Position numbers and translations under genes: made by a program. Positions 37,301 through 47,665 of a DNA stretch of 64,000 nucleotides are shown in pieces. How positions within the stretch are numbered: position 1 is the stretch's first letter; each line of letters opens with the position of its first letter. The notes under the pieces are model-generated. The model did no database searches, was not told the origin of the DNA, and saw nothing but the letters and a program-made list of their open reading frames with translations. This DNA is from Helicoverpa zea. Taxonomy: Eukaryota; Arthropoda; Insecta; Lepidoptera; Noctuidae. The stretch lies in NCBI RefSeq assembly GCF_022581195.2, contig NC_061463.1, positions 12,276,001 through 12,340,000 on the forward strand, given 5' to 3'.

Positions 37301-39526
37301 TAATCTGACATAGAGAATTAATCATGAGATACTTGTTTCATAATTCATAAAACATCAACGATTTTATCTGTACCTACATGAAATCGTCCCACATCCGACA
37401 ATGAAAAATAAAATAATATTTATTAAGCTTTCGGCTCGAATGAAGCCTATTAACTTTAATTCGTCGTTCAAATAAATAGCTCAACTGAACGATCACTAAT
37501 GGACAAGCAATATATCAATGTAGTTTTGACAATTTTCTCCATGAATAAATCAGTTGAATTTCGAGCGAGGCCGAATATTCGGCGTTTAATCCTCTAATAT
37601 TCGGCAGACGCTCGGCCGATTATATCCCAAAACGAAGGCCTTTAAGTGGTTTCTGGCCGAGTTTGACGCTCAATTTAATTATCTAGCTTTATTCGGCAGC
37701 TGATAAGTAAAAGCGTTTCGACTGAAAGTTAGCCGACGCTGATTGTATTTGTACTGGATTTAGGCCAAAGTTTTTTCTTTAAAATATATTTAATCTTTAT
37801 TATATAGTATGTGCTTAAAACTGTCGTTCCCAGAACGCATCCTGACACATGTTTTACCGTCCCGATGCAGAAGTTTGGAGTATCCTGTGGAACTTTGCTC
37901 TCAGCGAACTTTACGCCCGCATAAGTACGACCTCTGCCCACCCCCGGCCATTCCTATTGTAAGACTTATTCTTCGCGAGAGGCTCAAGTATGGGGAATTA
38001 ATTCAGCCGAAGCCGAAGAGATTTCTTAATATTTATGTAAGCATGTATTACCACAAAATGGAAGGAAATTGAGTTTTACAAGGAAGTTGGTTTTCGTGTG
38101 TTATGAAATATGTAATCAATTATACCTGTATAATGTACAACAGGATAAACAATCTGTATCTACCTTAATATTTGAATAGCATGTGTTCGTATTTTTCCTT
38201 GCCATAGTTGCAAACAGATAGTTGTGTTATGCTAAACACTATTCGCTTGTCCCCGTTCCTCTTATCCGTCACACTCGACTGCAGCCTACAGAATAATCTT
38301 ACTGTGCTTTCATACTAGCGGATTTCCATTCAGGTTTTGTATCATACCTATCGATACCTACCATTTCAAATGTTGTTAACAGGATTTTTGCCGCGTTGAT
38401 GTCTCACGCGTAATATATTGACCGAATAAGTGCGACAAATCGACTCGTGCGAAAGAGATCTTACACGTGCTCACCGAGGCCTTGAGTGCCACTGAAAATG
38501 TACCCAAACAGAAAACTTTTTCTAATACGTTTGTTTCCTTTCCATTGGCGCAGTTTTCTTTACAATTTAACATACTTATTGGTTCCTTTCTCTATTGTGA
38601 GAACACCTTCTATTTGAATTTGTTGGCCCTCATTATGTACTTTTATTCTTGGGACGTCGCTGTGAACATTTCCTTAAGATACTTTGTCTAGGTTCACAAG
38701 TAGTGGGGTGGTATTGAGTGGCCAGTGCACCGGTGCACGTGCCCCGAGCGACCTTGGCCTGCAGTGTAATCTACACTTGAACTGACAAATTGTGTGTTCC
38801 GCTGGAGGTGTTATGCAATGCAATTATTATTGATGGCTGTATATACTGCATTTTGATTGTGGAGAGTTTATTTTTCACGTGTATTGTTGTTACTGTTACT
38901 GTTATGTTACTGTTTTTTTCTTTTATTTTTCAAAAATAGCACAAAAGTCAAACTTTAATACATTTACTTTTAGGTTGTTCCAACCTAATTATTAACAGAT
39001 ATTGTTAGTCACTAACGTTCTAGCTAGACGATCATACCAAGATATAACTGTAAAACTAAATATTTAGTAATGAGCATGGCCCCAAAAAGTATTTATAAAG
39101 ATTATCTGTTTTTTTACATTCCATTAGACACGCAGATATATTTATTTCACCATAGAAACTTACACCGGTTTTCAAAATTCAACAAATTCGGTTTCACTAC
39201 ATTTTTTATCTCCAATTATACAGTGAGTGGGGGGGGGGGGGGGCACCCGAAACTGTAATTGCTTTCCACCATCAACTGCTGACGATTGCATAATGTTGCA
39301 AAGCAGGACACACTCAAAAGTACCATTCAGAGGAAAATCCCGTACCTAAAGAAAATTACCATTGAAAAAATCTGGTTTAAAATGTGTCAAATGTCATCAA
39401 CCTATTTAGGCATATTAATTAGTCCACTGTTAAATATCTAAGCTTAGACTTAGATTCTGCTCGATAGCTAGAAAATATTCCATAAGGAACTTCATACTTT
39501 GTCGTTTCAGTCGAAAAATGTCCACT
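31352..39526. other. long noncoding stretch
   Basis: No gene recognised in 8 kb. The 184-codon ORF at 35647-36201 lacks any domain. Small structured features are a C run at about 33006-33017, a TAA-rich microsatellite at 36940-36962, a patch with repeated CGAATATTCGGC/TAATATTCGGC motifs at 37565-37610, a palindrome cluster at 38725-38757 (listed separately), and a G run at about 39228-39243. The last 20 bases before 39527 (AAATGTCCACTGCTGG region) look like the tail of another dispersed repeat. Confidence 0.5.
38725..38757. promoter_or_regulatory. candidate regulatory cluster: GTGCAC palindrome, E-box, nuclear-receptor-like site
   Basis: The perfect 14-bp palindrome GTGCACCGGTGCAC (38725-38738) overlaps GCACGTGC, which contains a CACGTG E-box. 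Ten bases on, the minus strand reads CCAAGGTCG, fitting the FTZ-F1/ERR half-site consensus YCAAGGYCR. Motif evidence only; no adjacent gene was identified. Confidence 0.3.
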
Positions 39527-39558
39527 GCTGGACATGGGCCTTTTTTTTTTTTTTTTTT

Positions 39559-40014
39559 CCCGACGTCAAAAATCATCAAATGACCCCTCCCGCTGTGGGT
39601 TAGCAGCGGTGAGGGAGTGTCAGACTCTTACTGACTAAAAACCGTCGTGTTCCTTCATAGGCCTTTTATGTACCAGGGCCGCGGTATCTCTTTCGAACAA
39701 CCCGCAGCCCCGGCAGGCCTTGGCCCTGCTGGGCCCCGCTGGGGTTGCTGACATCTCTTTGAGGAGCGCGTGGAACAACGCGCGCCGTCGACACGGGTCT
39801 GTCGTCTAAGCAGACAGAGGGACGATGAGCCACCCGAACTCACCGCCCACAGACCCACGCCTACGGTGGCCGGGAGTCATCTCGCGACACCCGGCGCCCA
39901 TGGTGTCTACCTGGTCCAGCGCGGCGGCCGGGATGAGAGGTGCGAACTCTCTGGCGTTCCACCTCCTCCTTCTCGAGCATGACCGCTTCGCAGAAGGAGG
40001 CGACGGCATCCCAG
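39559..40014 (-). pseudogene. R1-like C-terminal tail and 3' UTR (downstream fragment)
   Basis: After the Transib gap the minus strand resumes with WDAVASFCEAVMLEKE and a basic tail (RTSHPGRRAGPGR), the same sequence as in the R1-like copy at 60.6 kb. About 300 bp of GC-rich 3' UTR follow to the poly(A) tail. The UTR shares long stretches with the 60430-61034 copy (GGTCATTTGATGA near the end), which shows they belong to one family. Confidence 0.88.
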
Positions 40015-40318
40015 CGGTGCACTATGGGAAAATCGCGTATGTTTCGTCTCAAAACTCCGTATCTCAGTTATTTCAAAACTAAATGATCTGTAATTTTGCA
40101 CACATATACTTGAAAGTACAAGGTTTAATAAAAAAAAATAATAATTTAAAAAATTATGTTTATTAATTTATTTAAAAAATAAAACTTAAAAAAATACATG
40201 CATTTATAAGAAAAAATATATTTTATTTTTGTAATTTACTTACATTAAATAGAATTAAATATCATTGTATAAACAGTGTCTAACGAGAAAACAATAATAT
40301 ACAAAATTCAACAAGCTC

Positions 40319-41923
40319 CTACAGATTTTTGTTGACAGCAAGAAGGGACTTGGCTTCATCGAAAAGTTCTTTCGATATTGTTTCTGAGGTATTTCTCAAA
40401 CTTGATATATATGGATCAGAAGTGTACAATAAGGTATGGAAAACGTCTGTATTGGTAGCCGCTCTTGAACACTTTCTAGAATGATGAAGTCTAAACTTTT
40501 TGTAATCCTTGTTGCGGGATTCTTGAGCGTCTTCGGACAATTGTCCGATAGGTAAAATAGCATAGTACTCAATGATTTTTTCTCCGTGAATAAGTATTTT
40601 ATGTACGGAGGAAGGCATATAATACCAATTATAAATATTTACGTACAGTTGGGCGGTACTATATGCGTATTCACCGAACTTTTTTGAATCAATAGCCATT
40701 CCAGATGACATAGTTTGTAGTATAATGTACATTCGTTTTATAAGTTCTACGTCTACACCTGTAATGTCTGCAGAGCAAGAGTAATTCTGAAAAAATCTCC
40801 GAGCTGTGTTTCCATCATTACTATTTCCAGTGCCTTGTCGAGGTTTATCGATATGCAGTCCCATTTCCTCCCTAAACCGCTTTTGTACCACTTTTTTCTT
40901 TTCGTCTTTGTTTTTTTTATTTTCTGGTGTAGTGGCTGACCACTTTTGGAAAGACAAGTTATAGGAAATGTGTAAAATCATCTCCATGCTTCTAATCCAA
41001 GCGTGTAGTGTTGACAGTCCATATTGAAATGAACTTTCATTCACATATCGTGTCCTAACTGCCTCTAAGTTATTCATTTGCCGAGGAGTAGCACCACAAA
41101 TTGTACAAGAAGCGCTCGAAGGAGTTTCAGTTAAAACTTGTGCTACTTTACCATCAATCTTGGTTAAAAATAGGTCTTGAGTAATTTCAATTACTTCACC
41201 ATTCTTATTTATCATGGAAAGGGACAGGTTTTTAATTTGATTTTTGATATCAGCCACAACAGACGCGGTTTTTTCAGGAGTTTCTTTGGCAAATTCTATT
41301 AATATAGGTCGGCAATATCTTACGGATGAGCAAGCTTCATTTTTCCAAATAACGATATTAGTTGTCACATCTATGAGTTTAATGGGTACAAGTGAAGCAA
41401 TAAAAAGGTTCGCATCTGATATGAAATCGCTTTCTTCGGGCAAAACTTGCTTGTATTCACTTTGCCCTGATGACCCGTCACAACCCCATTTGCAGAATAG
41501 TTTCAACTGTCTTAAACCGTTTTTGTAAACTGAACCAATTAGTAATATACGTGCTACAGTATGATCCAATAAGTCCTGCAGATTGACTTTTGCACTTATG
41601 TTAGTAATGGTTATGCTCGAATCTGGTGGGTAACACATCTTCTTCGCTTCGGCTAAAGTTGGATAAGAAGGAAACACTGAGCAGTTTTTGTCCGCCAAAC
41701 AAATTCGAAGTTTCCCATACTGTTCTTTGTTAAGGTCTAAGTCAATAAATGTCCGTAGTGCTTCTTCCTTTGTAAAAGGTGTAACGTCTTCAGGGTTCTC
41801 AGTTATGAATTTAAGAAACTTTTTCTTATCATTTTTTGGCGCAGTTCGTATAATATTAACAATAGTGGCCTCCTCCGTCTCACCCATAGACCGCAACTCC
41901 TGAGTATTATGCATTGAGCACAC
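40319..41923 (-). CDS. Transib transposase, catalytic core (RAG1 family)
   Basis: The 534-codon ORF holds the whole core. By comparison with RAG1 I place the first acidic residue at Asp149 (KWGCDGSSGQ, RAG1 D600), the second at Asp257 (LTKIDGKV, RAG1 D708), the third at Glu468 (EDAQESRNK, RAG1 E962 in ESGNK), and zinc ligands at Cys273/Cys276 (CTIC) and His441/His446 (HKILIH, RAG1 HKTLAH). The C-terminal part (SRKCSRAATNTDVFHTLLYTSDPYISSL) aligns well with the RAG1 C-terminus. The drawn start is a GTG and is not the true start: the protein's N-terminal part lies upstream in another frame (41910-42449). The core is intact but a full-length product would need a frame change, so the copy is probably inactive. 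In the cell it would cut at the element's CACTATG ends by a hairpin-forming DDE mechanism known for the family. Confidence 0.9.
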   Translation of the reverse strand: MCSMHNTQELRSMGETEEATIVNIIRTAPKNDKKKFLKFITENPEDVTPFTKEEALRTFIDLDLNKEQYGKLRICLADKNCSVFPSYPTLAEAKKMCYPPDSSITITNISAKVNLQDLLDHTVARILLIGSVYKNGLRQLKLFCKWGCDGSSGQSEYKQVLPEESDFISDANLFIASLVPIKLIDVTTNIVIWKNEACSSVRYCRPILIEFAKETPEKTASVVADIKNQIKNLSLSMINKNGEVIEITQDLFLTKIDGKVAQVLTETPSSASCTICGATPRQMNNLEAVRTRYVNESSFQYGLSTLHAWIRSMEMILHISYNLSFQKWSATTPENKKNKDEKKKVVQKRFREEMGLHIDKPRQGTGNSNDGNTARRFFQNYSCSADITGVDVELIKRMYIILQTMSSGMAIDSKKFGEYAYSTAQLYVNIYNWYYMPSSVHKILIHGEKIIEYYAILPIGQLSEDAQESRNKDYKKFRLHHSRKCSRAATNTDVFHTLLYTSDPYISSLRNTSETISKELFDEAKSLLAVNKNL

Positions 41924-42449
41924 ACTCCAATCCGTACTCTTGTATTAATTGCATGTTTTTTCGTTTCTTTGTTTTTTCTGAAGATGCTTCGTATGGTTTC
42001 GATGGTCTGCCACCTGCACTGCTTCCAGATGTATTAGGGTCATTAACTGTGACTCGACACTCCAGTGGAACACGAAATTCACCATTTAACCAGTCGACGT
42101 TCTTACTTTCAAAGCGTTCTCTTTTCCGGGATGCATTTCTCCAGCGTTCGTTACATTAAGACACCAAGTTTCTTTGAATGTAGGAGATCACAGTAGCCAT
42201 ATCGTCTGGTGACAAATTGAAATTTTCATGCAAGTAGTCTTCTATATTATTCCCATTTATCAACAAATTGCACAACTCTCGTTTACTACAAACAAATTCA
42301 CCCATTATTTTCAAATCAGATAACTTCTGTGAATATTTGAAAATAGGTTTGAACTGCTTTTTAAAAGCAACTGAATTTCTGACGAACAACTGTGGATGTT
42401 TCAGGGTTCGCCTTTCTTTTATAGGCCAATTAAATAGTGCTATGTGCAA
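41910..42449 (-). pseudogene. Transib transposase N-terminal part, broken
   Basis: A 97-codon ORF (42449-42156) ends at a TAA. The same frame stays open after that stop to about 41910 and encodes CNERWRNASRKRERFE, then a GRPSKPYEASSEKTKKRK segment that looks like the basic N-terminal region of Transib-type proteins. The catalytic ORF that follows is one frame over, with overlap around 41924. So one nonsense codon (42156-42158) and one frame change separate the start from the core. An intron cannot be excluded, but I see no convincing GT-AG pair at the stop. The first ATG is at 42449, or upstream in sequence I cannot assign. Confidence 0.7.
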
Positions 42450-43217
42450 AAAGATAAGAAACTAATATTTGCATTCTTCCCATAACCAACCTGTTTTTAA
42501 CTTGACCCTAATAGATAAAGTGACCATATTTTATCATATAAGGTGGTCAAAACTATATCAAAACCACAAATAACTATTAATAATACTCATCACTGTAATG
42601 ACCATTTTATCAATTTGACACAATAGATAACAGATGATTATGTGAGAAGTAAAAACATATTGGAAAAAAATATTTTTTTTATCTCGCGATATGTTTTGGC
42701 ACCGTGTCAGAAAAGGCGCAAGTATGCGCAACTTTTTTTTTTCTCCTTGTGTAAACTAATGTATAAAGATCGTAATACAACAAATATCTCGACATCGGCA
42801 AACAGCGGCAACCGGGTAAGTCTCATTAAAAAAAAAAGTAACCCGAAAATTATACCATCTTAAACTACATTGGTTAATTTTTATTTATTTATTTATTATA
42901 CATAATATTATTTAAGAAACGTTATGAGGAGATTATAAGCATTTCAAAAATGTATAATACTTATACATTTATATCAAAAACTTTCGAGTAATGTGGCGTT
43001 GAATTGTAGTAATGTATTGTGCCAAAATCACATCATTGAACATGGGTTAGCTTTGATGCCTTTTTTTTATACATTATGGTTAGCAAAAAATAATTTAAAA
43101 AATATAGAAAAGAAAGCTTATTTATAAGACTAAATTAATTAATTAGTTTTACTCCATAACAATGACTTTCAGGTGAAACGGTTTTGAGACGGCCTTGTAT
43201 GGGGCTTTCCCATAGTG

Positions 43218-43732
43218 CGGTGGTGCCCTTCCCATGCGGGGCACACCTGGACTGTGTGGTCCACCGTGTCCTCGGGGCTGTCCGCACAATGGTGACACCC
43301 GGGCGCCTCCTCATGACCGATACGGTGCAGGTACCTCCCGAAACAACCGTGTCCAGTGAGGACCTGCGTCATGCGGTACGTGAGGGCGCCGTGACTCCTC
43401 CCGAGCCACTCCTCAAAGAGGGGACTTACCGCCACGATGGTGGCGTGCCCTGCACTGGGTTGCGACAGTCGCTCCCTCCAGGTCACCATGAGATCGCGCC
43501 GGAGCTCCGCCCGCTCGCGCCAGTCGTACAGGCGCAAGAAGACCCTCGCCTCCAGATCCCACGGTGGCAGTCCAGCAAGTAGGCCAGCCGCTTCGCGGGA
43601 GATCGTGCGGTACCCCCGGATTAGCCTAATGGCTATCACCCTTTGGGGCACGTTCAGGTAGTGTACAGCCCGCGGCCGTACCGAACGTGCCCATACCGGG
43701 GCCCCGTAAAGGGCCATGGCCCGCATGACCCC
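43218..43732 (-). pseudogene. R1-like reverse transcriptase C-terminal part (upstream fragment)
   Basis: The minus-strand ORF (drawn as 43169-43771, 200 codons) starts in flanking DNA. From about VMRAMALYGAPVWA onward it matches the region after the reverse transcriptase core of R1-type elements. It continues through LTGHGCFGRYLHRIG to a zinc-knuckle CHHCADSPEDTVDHTVQVC (C-x2-C-x8-H-x4-C) and CPAWEGHHR, where the Transib terminus interrupts it. The last 16 or so residues of the ORF are translated Transib end. The polymerase core (YxDD) is absent because of 5' truncation. Confidence 0.88.
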
Positions 43733-43746
43733 GCTGGACATAGGCC

Positions 43747-46700
43747 TGCCATTTTGCCCAATCTTCAGCAACTTCTACCTTCTTCTTAGTTACCACCTTA
43801 CATGTTTCAATTTTCAAAATTCAGTTATTGCTAGCATGTGCAGATTTTGACACAAGCATAGCGTTCCTTTTCATTTTCACATGTGCCGTGTCAATTCCCC
43901 CTTCGATGTTTCGCGTAATGGTTCCGTACGTTCAATTAAGTGAATTGAAACGTTTTGTAAACGCTGAAAGTACGCTTACTTTGTTTAAGCTAACCTGTAA
44001 TAATAAATGGGGCATGAAGTAATGGGGTTCTATGGTGGATCTACAGGGATTACAGCTTATTTTGTTTTATATCATGTGTTTCTAAAATAGCTTTACATAG
44101 TTCCATCCATATGTAACAAATAAATATGTATAGGTATAATTTGTCTTGTTAACATAATTTATCGAGAAAAGTAAACAGAGTTTCATTAATAGTAGCAATT
44201 TCCTTTTTATATAAACAATTATAGTTTTAATGATTATATTGGCTTATTCAGAAGTAGTTTTATAAATATAGATGATGTAGGTTGCACGCGAGTAAGCAAA
44301 TGCATAACGTATATTGCTCTGAAACTCTGGTCACGGATATTTAATCCTGATAGCTAAATAATTGAAACCATTAGTATGTAAGGGTTAAAAAAATAAGTAA
44401 GTAAGAGCCGATGTAATTAAAAGTATAAGATATCATACATCCTCATAACATTAAATAGTAATGTCACAAATAATATTCTCTTAACTTTATAGTGAAAGTG
44501 CGCGTATCTTATTACCGCTCCGAGTAACTGAACAGCACCTGCGGGACTCGTTCCGAGTCGCCTTACACTTGAGCCGCGAGTAACTACACGCATTACCTTT
44601 TACCTTTATACACGGACACGAAAAGATAAAGTTTTGGATAGACTAAGCTTCCTCGTACTCAGGAACGATAGTACAGTAGCAATATTCCGCGTATATTTGC
44701 CCACCTCGCGGCGCAGTTTTACGTGTACATTCCAAGGCCTTATCTGGACAATACATAAGATTGCATTACCTGACAGATTATTGCTGCTAATATTGAATAT
44801 CTGAGAATTGGACCATGATCACTTCAAGCAAATTGGAAACTGGTATCTAGAACCACGTGCCAAACGCATATTGAGCTAGTAAATGTGTTTAAACATCAAA
44901 CGTTGTGGTAAATAATCCTCTTAACTGCAATAAGAGCTCATCCGGAGCCTGGCTGAGCTGATTGATTGACTGATTGAAGCCGATATCGTTTAATTAATCG
45001 GAGGAGCTCTTATGGCCAGTGGACCACGCAGCTGGTAATAGTGTTACTGGGTCACTCTGGCGTAACTTCATCCTATTGGGTAGCTCTCAGGTACACTGCA
45101 AAGACTATAGGAGGTAAGCTGTCCTATAATCAAAGCCTTAAGCTTACTAACGTAGCTTAGAGAGAATATTAGACTTAAATAAACGTAAATCAAACAAAGA
45201 GATAGAGACCATACATTAATAGAAAATTCTTTCAGTCAACGGTTACTACAAGCGATCTAAAAATTTCTGTTGCAACTCTTTTGAACACGTAATTGGTGTT
45301 ATTCAGTCCCTCAGTCCCGAACGCTATCATCATGTATTATGACAATGTCAAACCGACTATGATTACAGCGTACAGCTTGCAAGCTGCAACGACGCGGCAA
45401 TTGTCGAACACGTGCCGTGCATTATTGAAGTAAACCCAAAGGCAAAGAATAACGAGCGAGAACAGACGACATTTTGTTTTCAGCTTTGTGCTGGTGTGCT
45501 CGTGCCCCAAGAATGTGCAATCTTCATTGTGTGTACCGTTAAGTTCATAAGGTGTAAATCTTTAAAATAATGAAGGCTTTTCTCTCATACGAATGTATAA
45601 CAAAATCGTTTAAGGTTTACTTTAAAATCAGGACCACAGCGAATTCGAATGCGATCAAACCCAAAACTATTCAAATAGAATTCTTTGTAATGGGTGCTCG
45701 CTAGGTGACCTACAGTGAATTAAAGCGTCTATCGGAGGTTTTATTTAGTGATCGCAACTTTGCCCAACTATTGCTCTGTGGAAGATTTTAATCTAAAATA
45801 ATGTTTTATTTAACTCCTTTAGCTTTAGAATAGGCAGCCCTTAGATTAAACGGCTATTTTGAGAATTTTATTCTACCAATCGTATTTTAAACATCAAGGC
45901 TCAATCCAATTTGAAATCTAGGGACTCATTATTTGACTCAATAAAACAACCACCTGTACTATTTACACAAATATTTGTTTAACCTACATATAAATTTACC
46001 AACTTAACATTCTCTCAAAAAAGTCACCCAAACATGTCCCAAAATAAAGTTATTCATGTTTAAAAACGGTTACAGTATCAAAATCCGTAAAGCCTTTCAT
46101 TAAACATGCCGTGTGTGGCTATATTTCATTAATTGAAGCGCTGCAGCTGTCCGTGCGTTCCGCTACGGATATTGGCGATGATCGATCGAGCGCTGCAGCT
46201 GCTGAACTGTCAGAAACACTCATGGATGTAAGGAACGTTGTGTTGTGTTGGAGATAGTTTTCAGATGGGCTGTATGACTGTGGTTGTTTATCTTTACAGT
46301 TGCAAACTTATTTGGGTGATTATTGTCGTGCTACTGTCTTTTGTCAACGGTGATTTAAGACAACTTCTTTCATGATAGGGAAAATATTTTTGGAACATTT
46401 AGTGTAGTCGCTATTTATGGATCTAAAATGTGTATGATTTTTTAGGAGTTCTGTTCACTAACCCTATTATAGTGTTAAAGAATGTTTGACAAGAGATTAC
46501 CAAAATAATCAAGACAAACACTAGCGTGATACAACTTAAAACGTATCATTAACTGTGTTGCTAAGCCGGAGATTATTTCACGTAATTCATCACAGCCGGC
46601 TTAACGAAACGCTCTCGTGTTAATTTTAATCAAGCTACATTTATGATTCACAAATACTGAATAAAACCAGCACTCACTCGCTGTTTGATCGCAGAGTAAT

Positions 46701-47404
46701 TTTGTAATATTACAATTTGAAATTAATGTAGACTTATCTAAGTTGTCTAAATTATGTATAATACATCTGTCATTCGTTTGCTATCGTGCCACTCAATAAC
46801 AACTTCATAAGCAGAAAATCTCTTATAAAAATAATCCTAAGCTCCACATCCCCTAAACATACTCTCGTAATGCCATACAGCGCTGTCACTTAGTTCCAAC
46901 TTTTAAACTACAATACATACACATGCATATAGCAGGTCGCATAGTGCACCCGTCGCTCCGACCAGCTCAGCCATTACTAATGCCCTCCGTAACTGTAATA
47001 TAATTACGTGCCCTGTATGCAAGTCAAGGTCATTTCAAACCGCTGCACATATGGGTACAATGAAATTATTTCTAGTTATTTGACTGTACGAGTCACGGAG
47101 AACTAAATGTTTAGCGGAGGTGCCATAACGAAATATTTCCTAAGAAAGAAGCGTACCAAAATGCGGGTGTGCGGGAGACGAGGAACGTTACTGTCTTCAC
47201 CTTATAACGCCATTTTATGTAATACCCTAAAATATTTGACAGACGTGTCAAAGAACCTGAACGCCTCGTTAGTACACTCGGAACTGATCATTTAGTTAGA
47301 TGCCTACCTTATCTAAGTGACCTAGAAGAAAGCCTAACCTACGTGTACATTGGGATCTCCGCTCATGTTTCCATACTCCGCACGAGTGAAAAAGTGGAAA
47401 CAGG
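43747..47404. other. noncoding stretch
   Basis: No gene recognised. Just inside the left edge the minus strand encodes KKKVEVAEDWAKWQA before the R1 junction, which may be the tail of an older retrotransposon protein that served as target. Around 46137-46201 two exact 13-bp AGCGCTGCAGCTG copies occur (listed separately). ORFs at 43828-44022 and 47107-47295 show no domain. Confidence 0.5.
46137..46201. promoter_or_regulatory. paired CAGCTG E-box repeat
   Basis: AGCGCTGCAGCTG occurs exactly at 46137-46149 and 46189-46201. Each copy contains a CAGCTG E-box and a GCGCTGC core, and the second is preceded by GATCGATCGA. Direct 13-bp repeats 52 bp apart suggest a bHLH-type binding module or a small duplication. 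Motif evidence only. Confidence 0.3.
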
Positions 47405-47407
47405 TTA

Positions 47408-47662
47408 AGCTGGGTACTCACTTAACAGTGTAGCACGTAACGTATCAGATACGGTATCAAGTGAGTACGTAGGCACGAGCCCGCTGCAAGCCGCTCGCGT
47501 GTGGAGCGCTGTAAGCTCGCAGTAACCCGCCGAGTGGCGGTTTCACTGCGAACACAAAGGCGGCTCCCAGTGTGTTCGTGAGGACCGTGGACGAGCCGTT
47601 ACTTGCAGGTTGATACCGTATCTGATACGTTACGTGCTACACTTCTAAGTGAGTACCCAGCT
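47408..47662. mobile_element. 255-bp MITE with 53-bp TIRs, TTA target duplication
   Basis: Arms 47408-47460 and 47610-47662 are reverse complements with two mismatches in 53 bases and start AGCTGGGTACTCACTTA. TTA flanks both sides (47405-47407, 47663-47665), as expected for PIF/Harbinger-type elements, though the family is not confirmed. The 149-bp interior is GC-richer and has no ORF. Each arm also contains the palindrome GTATCAGATAC within CGTATCAGATACGG. Confidence 0.88.
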
Positions 47663-47665
47663 TTA

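Larger units (their letters stand above)
40020..43217 (-). mobile_element. Transib DNA transposon (RAG1 superfamily), 3198 bp
   Basis: Both ends start CACTATGGGAAA (40020-40031; inverse at 43206-43217) and both have CGTCTCAAAAC 18 to 19 bp further in. The element is flanked by the exact GC-rich 5-bp duplication CGGTG (40015-40019, 43218-43222), the duplication length and composition known for Transib. The heptamer CACTATG and the later CTCAAAAC-C/T motif, 21 or 22 bp apart, resemble a recombination signal sequence (CACAGTG, spacer, ACAAAAACC). The transposase is on the minus strand and fills the middle. It was inserted in an R1-like retrotransposon. Confidence 0.93.
39541..43732 (-). mobile_element. 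5'-truncated R1-like non-LTR retrotransposon, split by Transib
   Basis: The element reads on the minus strand. An 18-bp T run at 39541-39558 is its poly(A) tail. The flanks GCTGGACATGGGCC (39527-39540) and GCTGGACATAGGCC (43733-43746) match at 13 of 14 bases and are the target duplication. The element's own DNA is 43218-43732 plus 39541-40014; the rest is the Transib insertion and its duplicated target. Compared with the related copy at 60430-61034 it also lacks about 78 bp at the insertion point, so a small deletion came before or with the Transib event. The target flanks resemble a dispersed repeat (ATGTCCACTGCTGGACAT). Confidence 0.9.
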
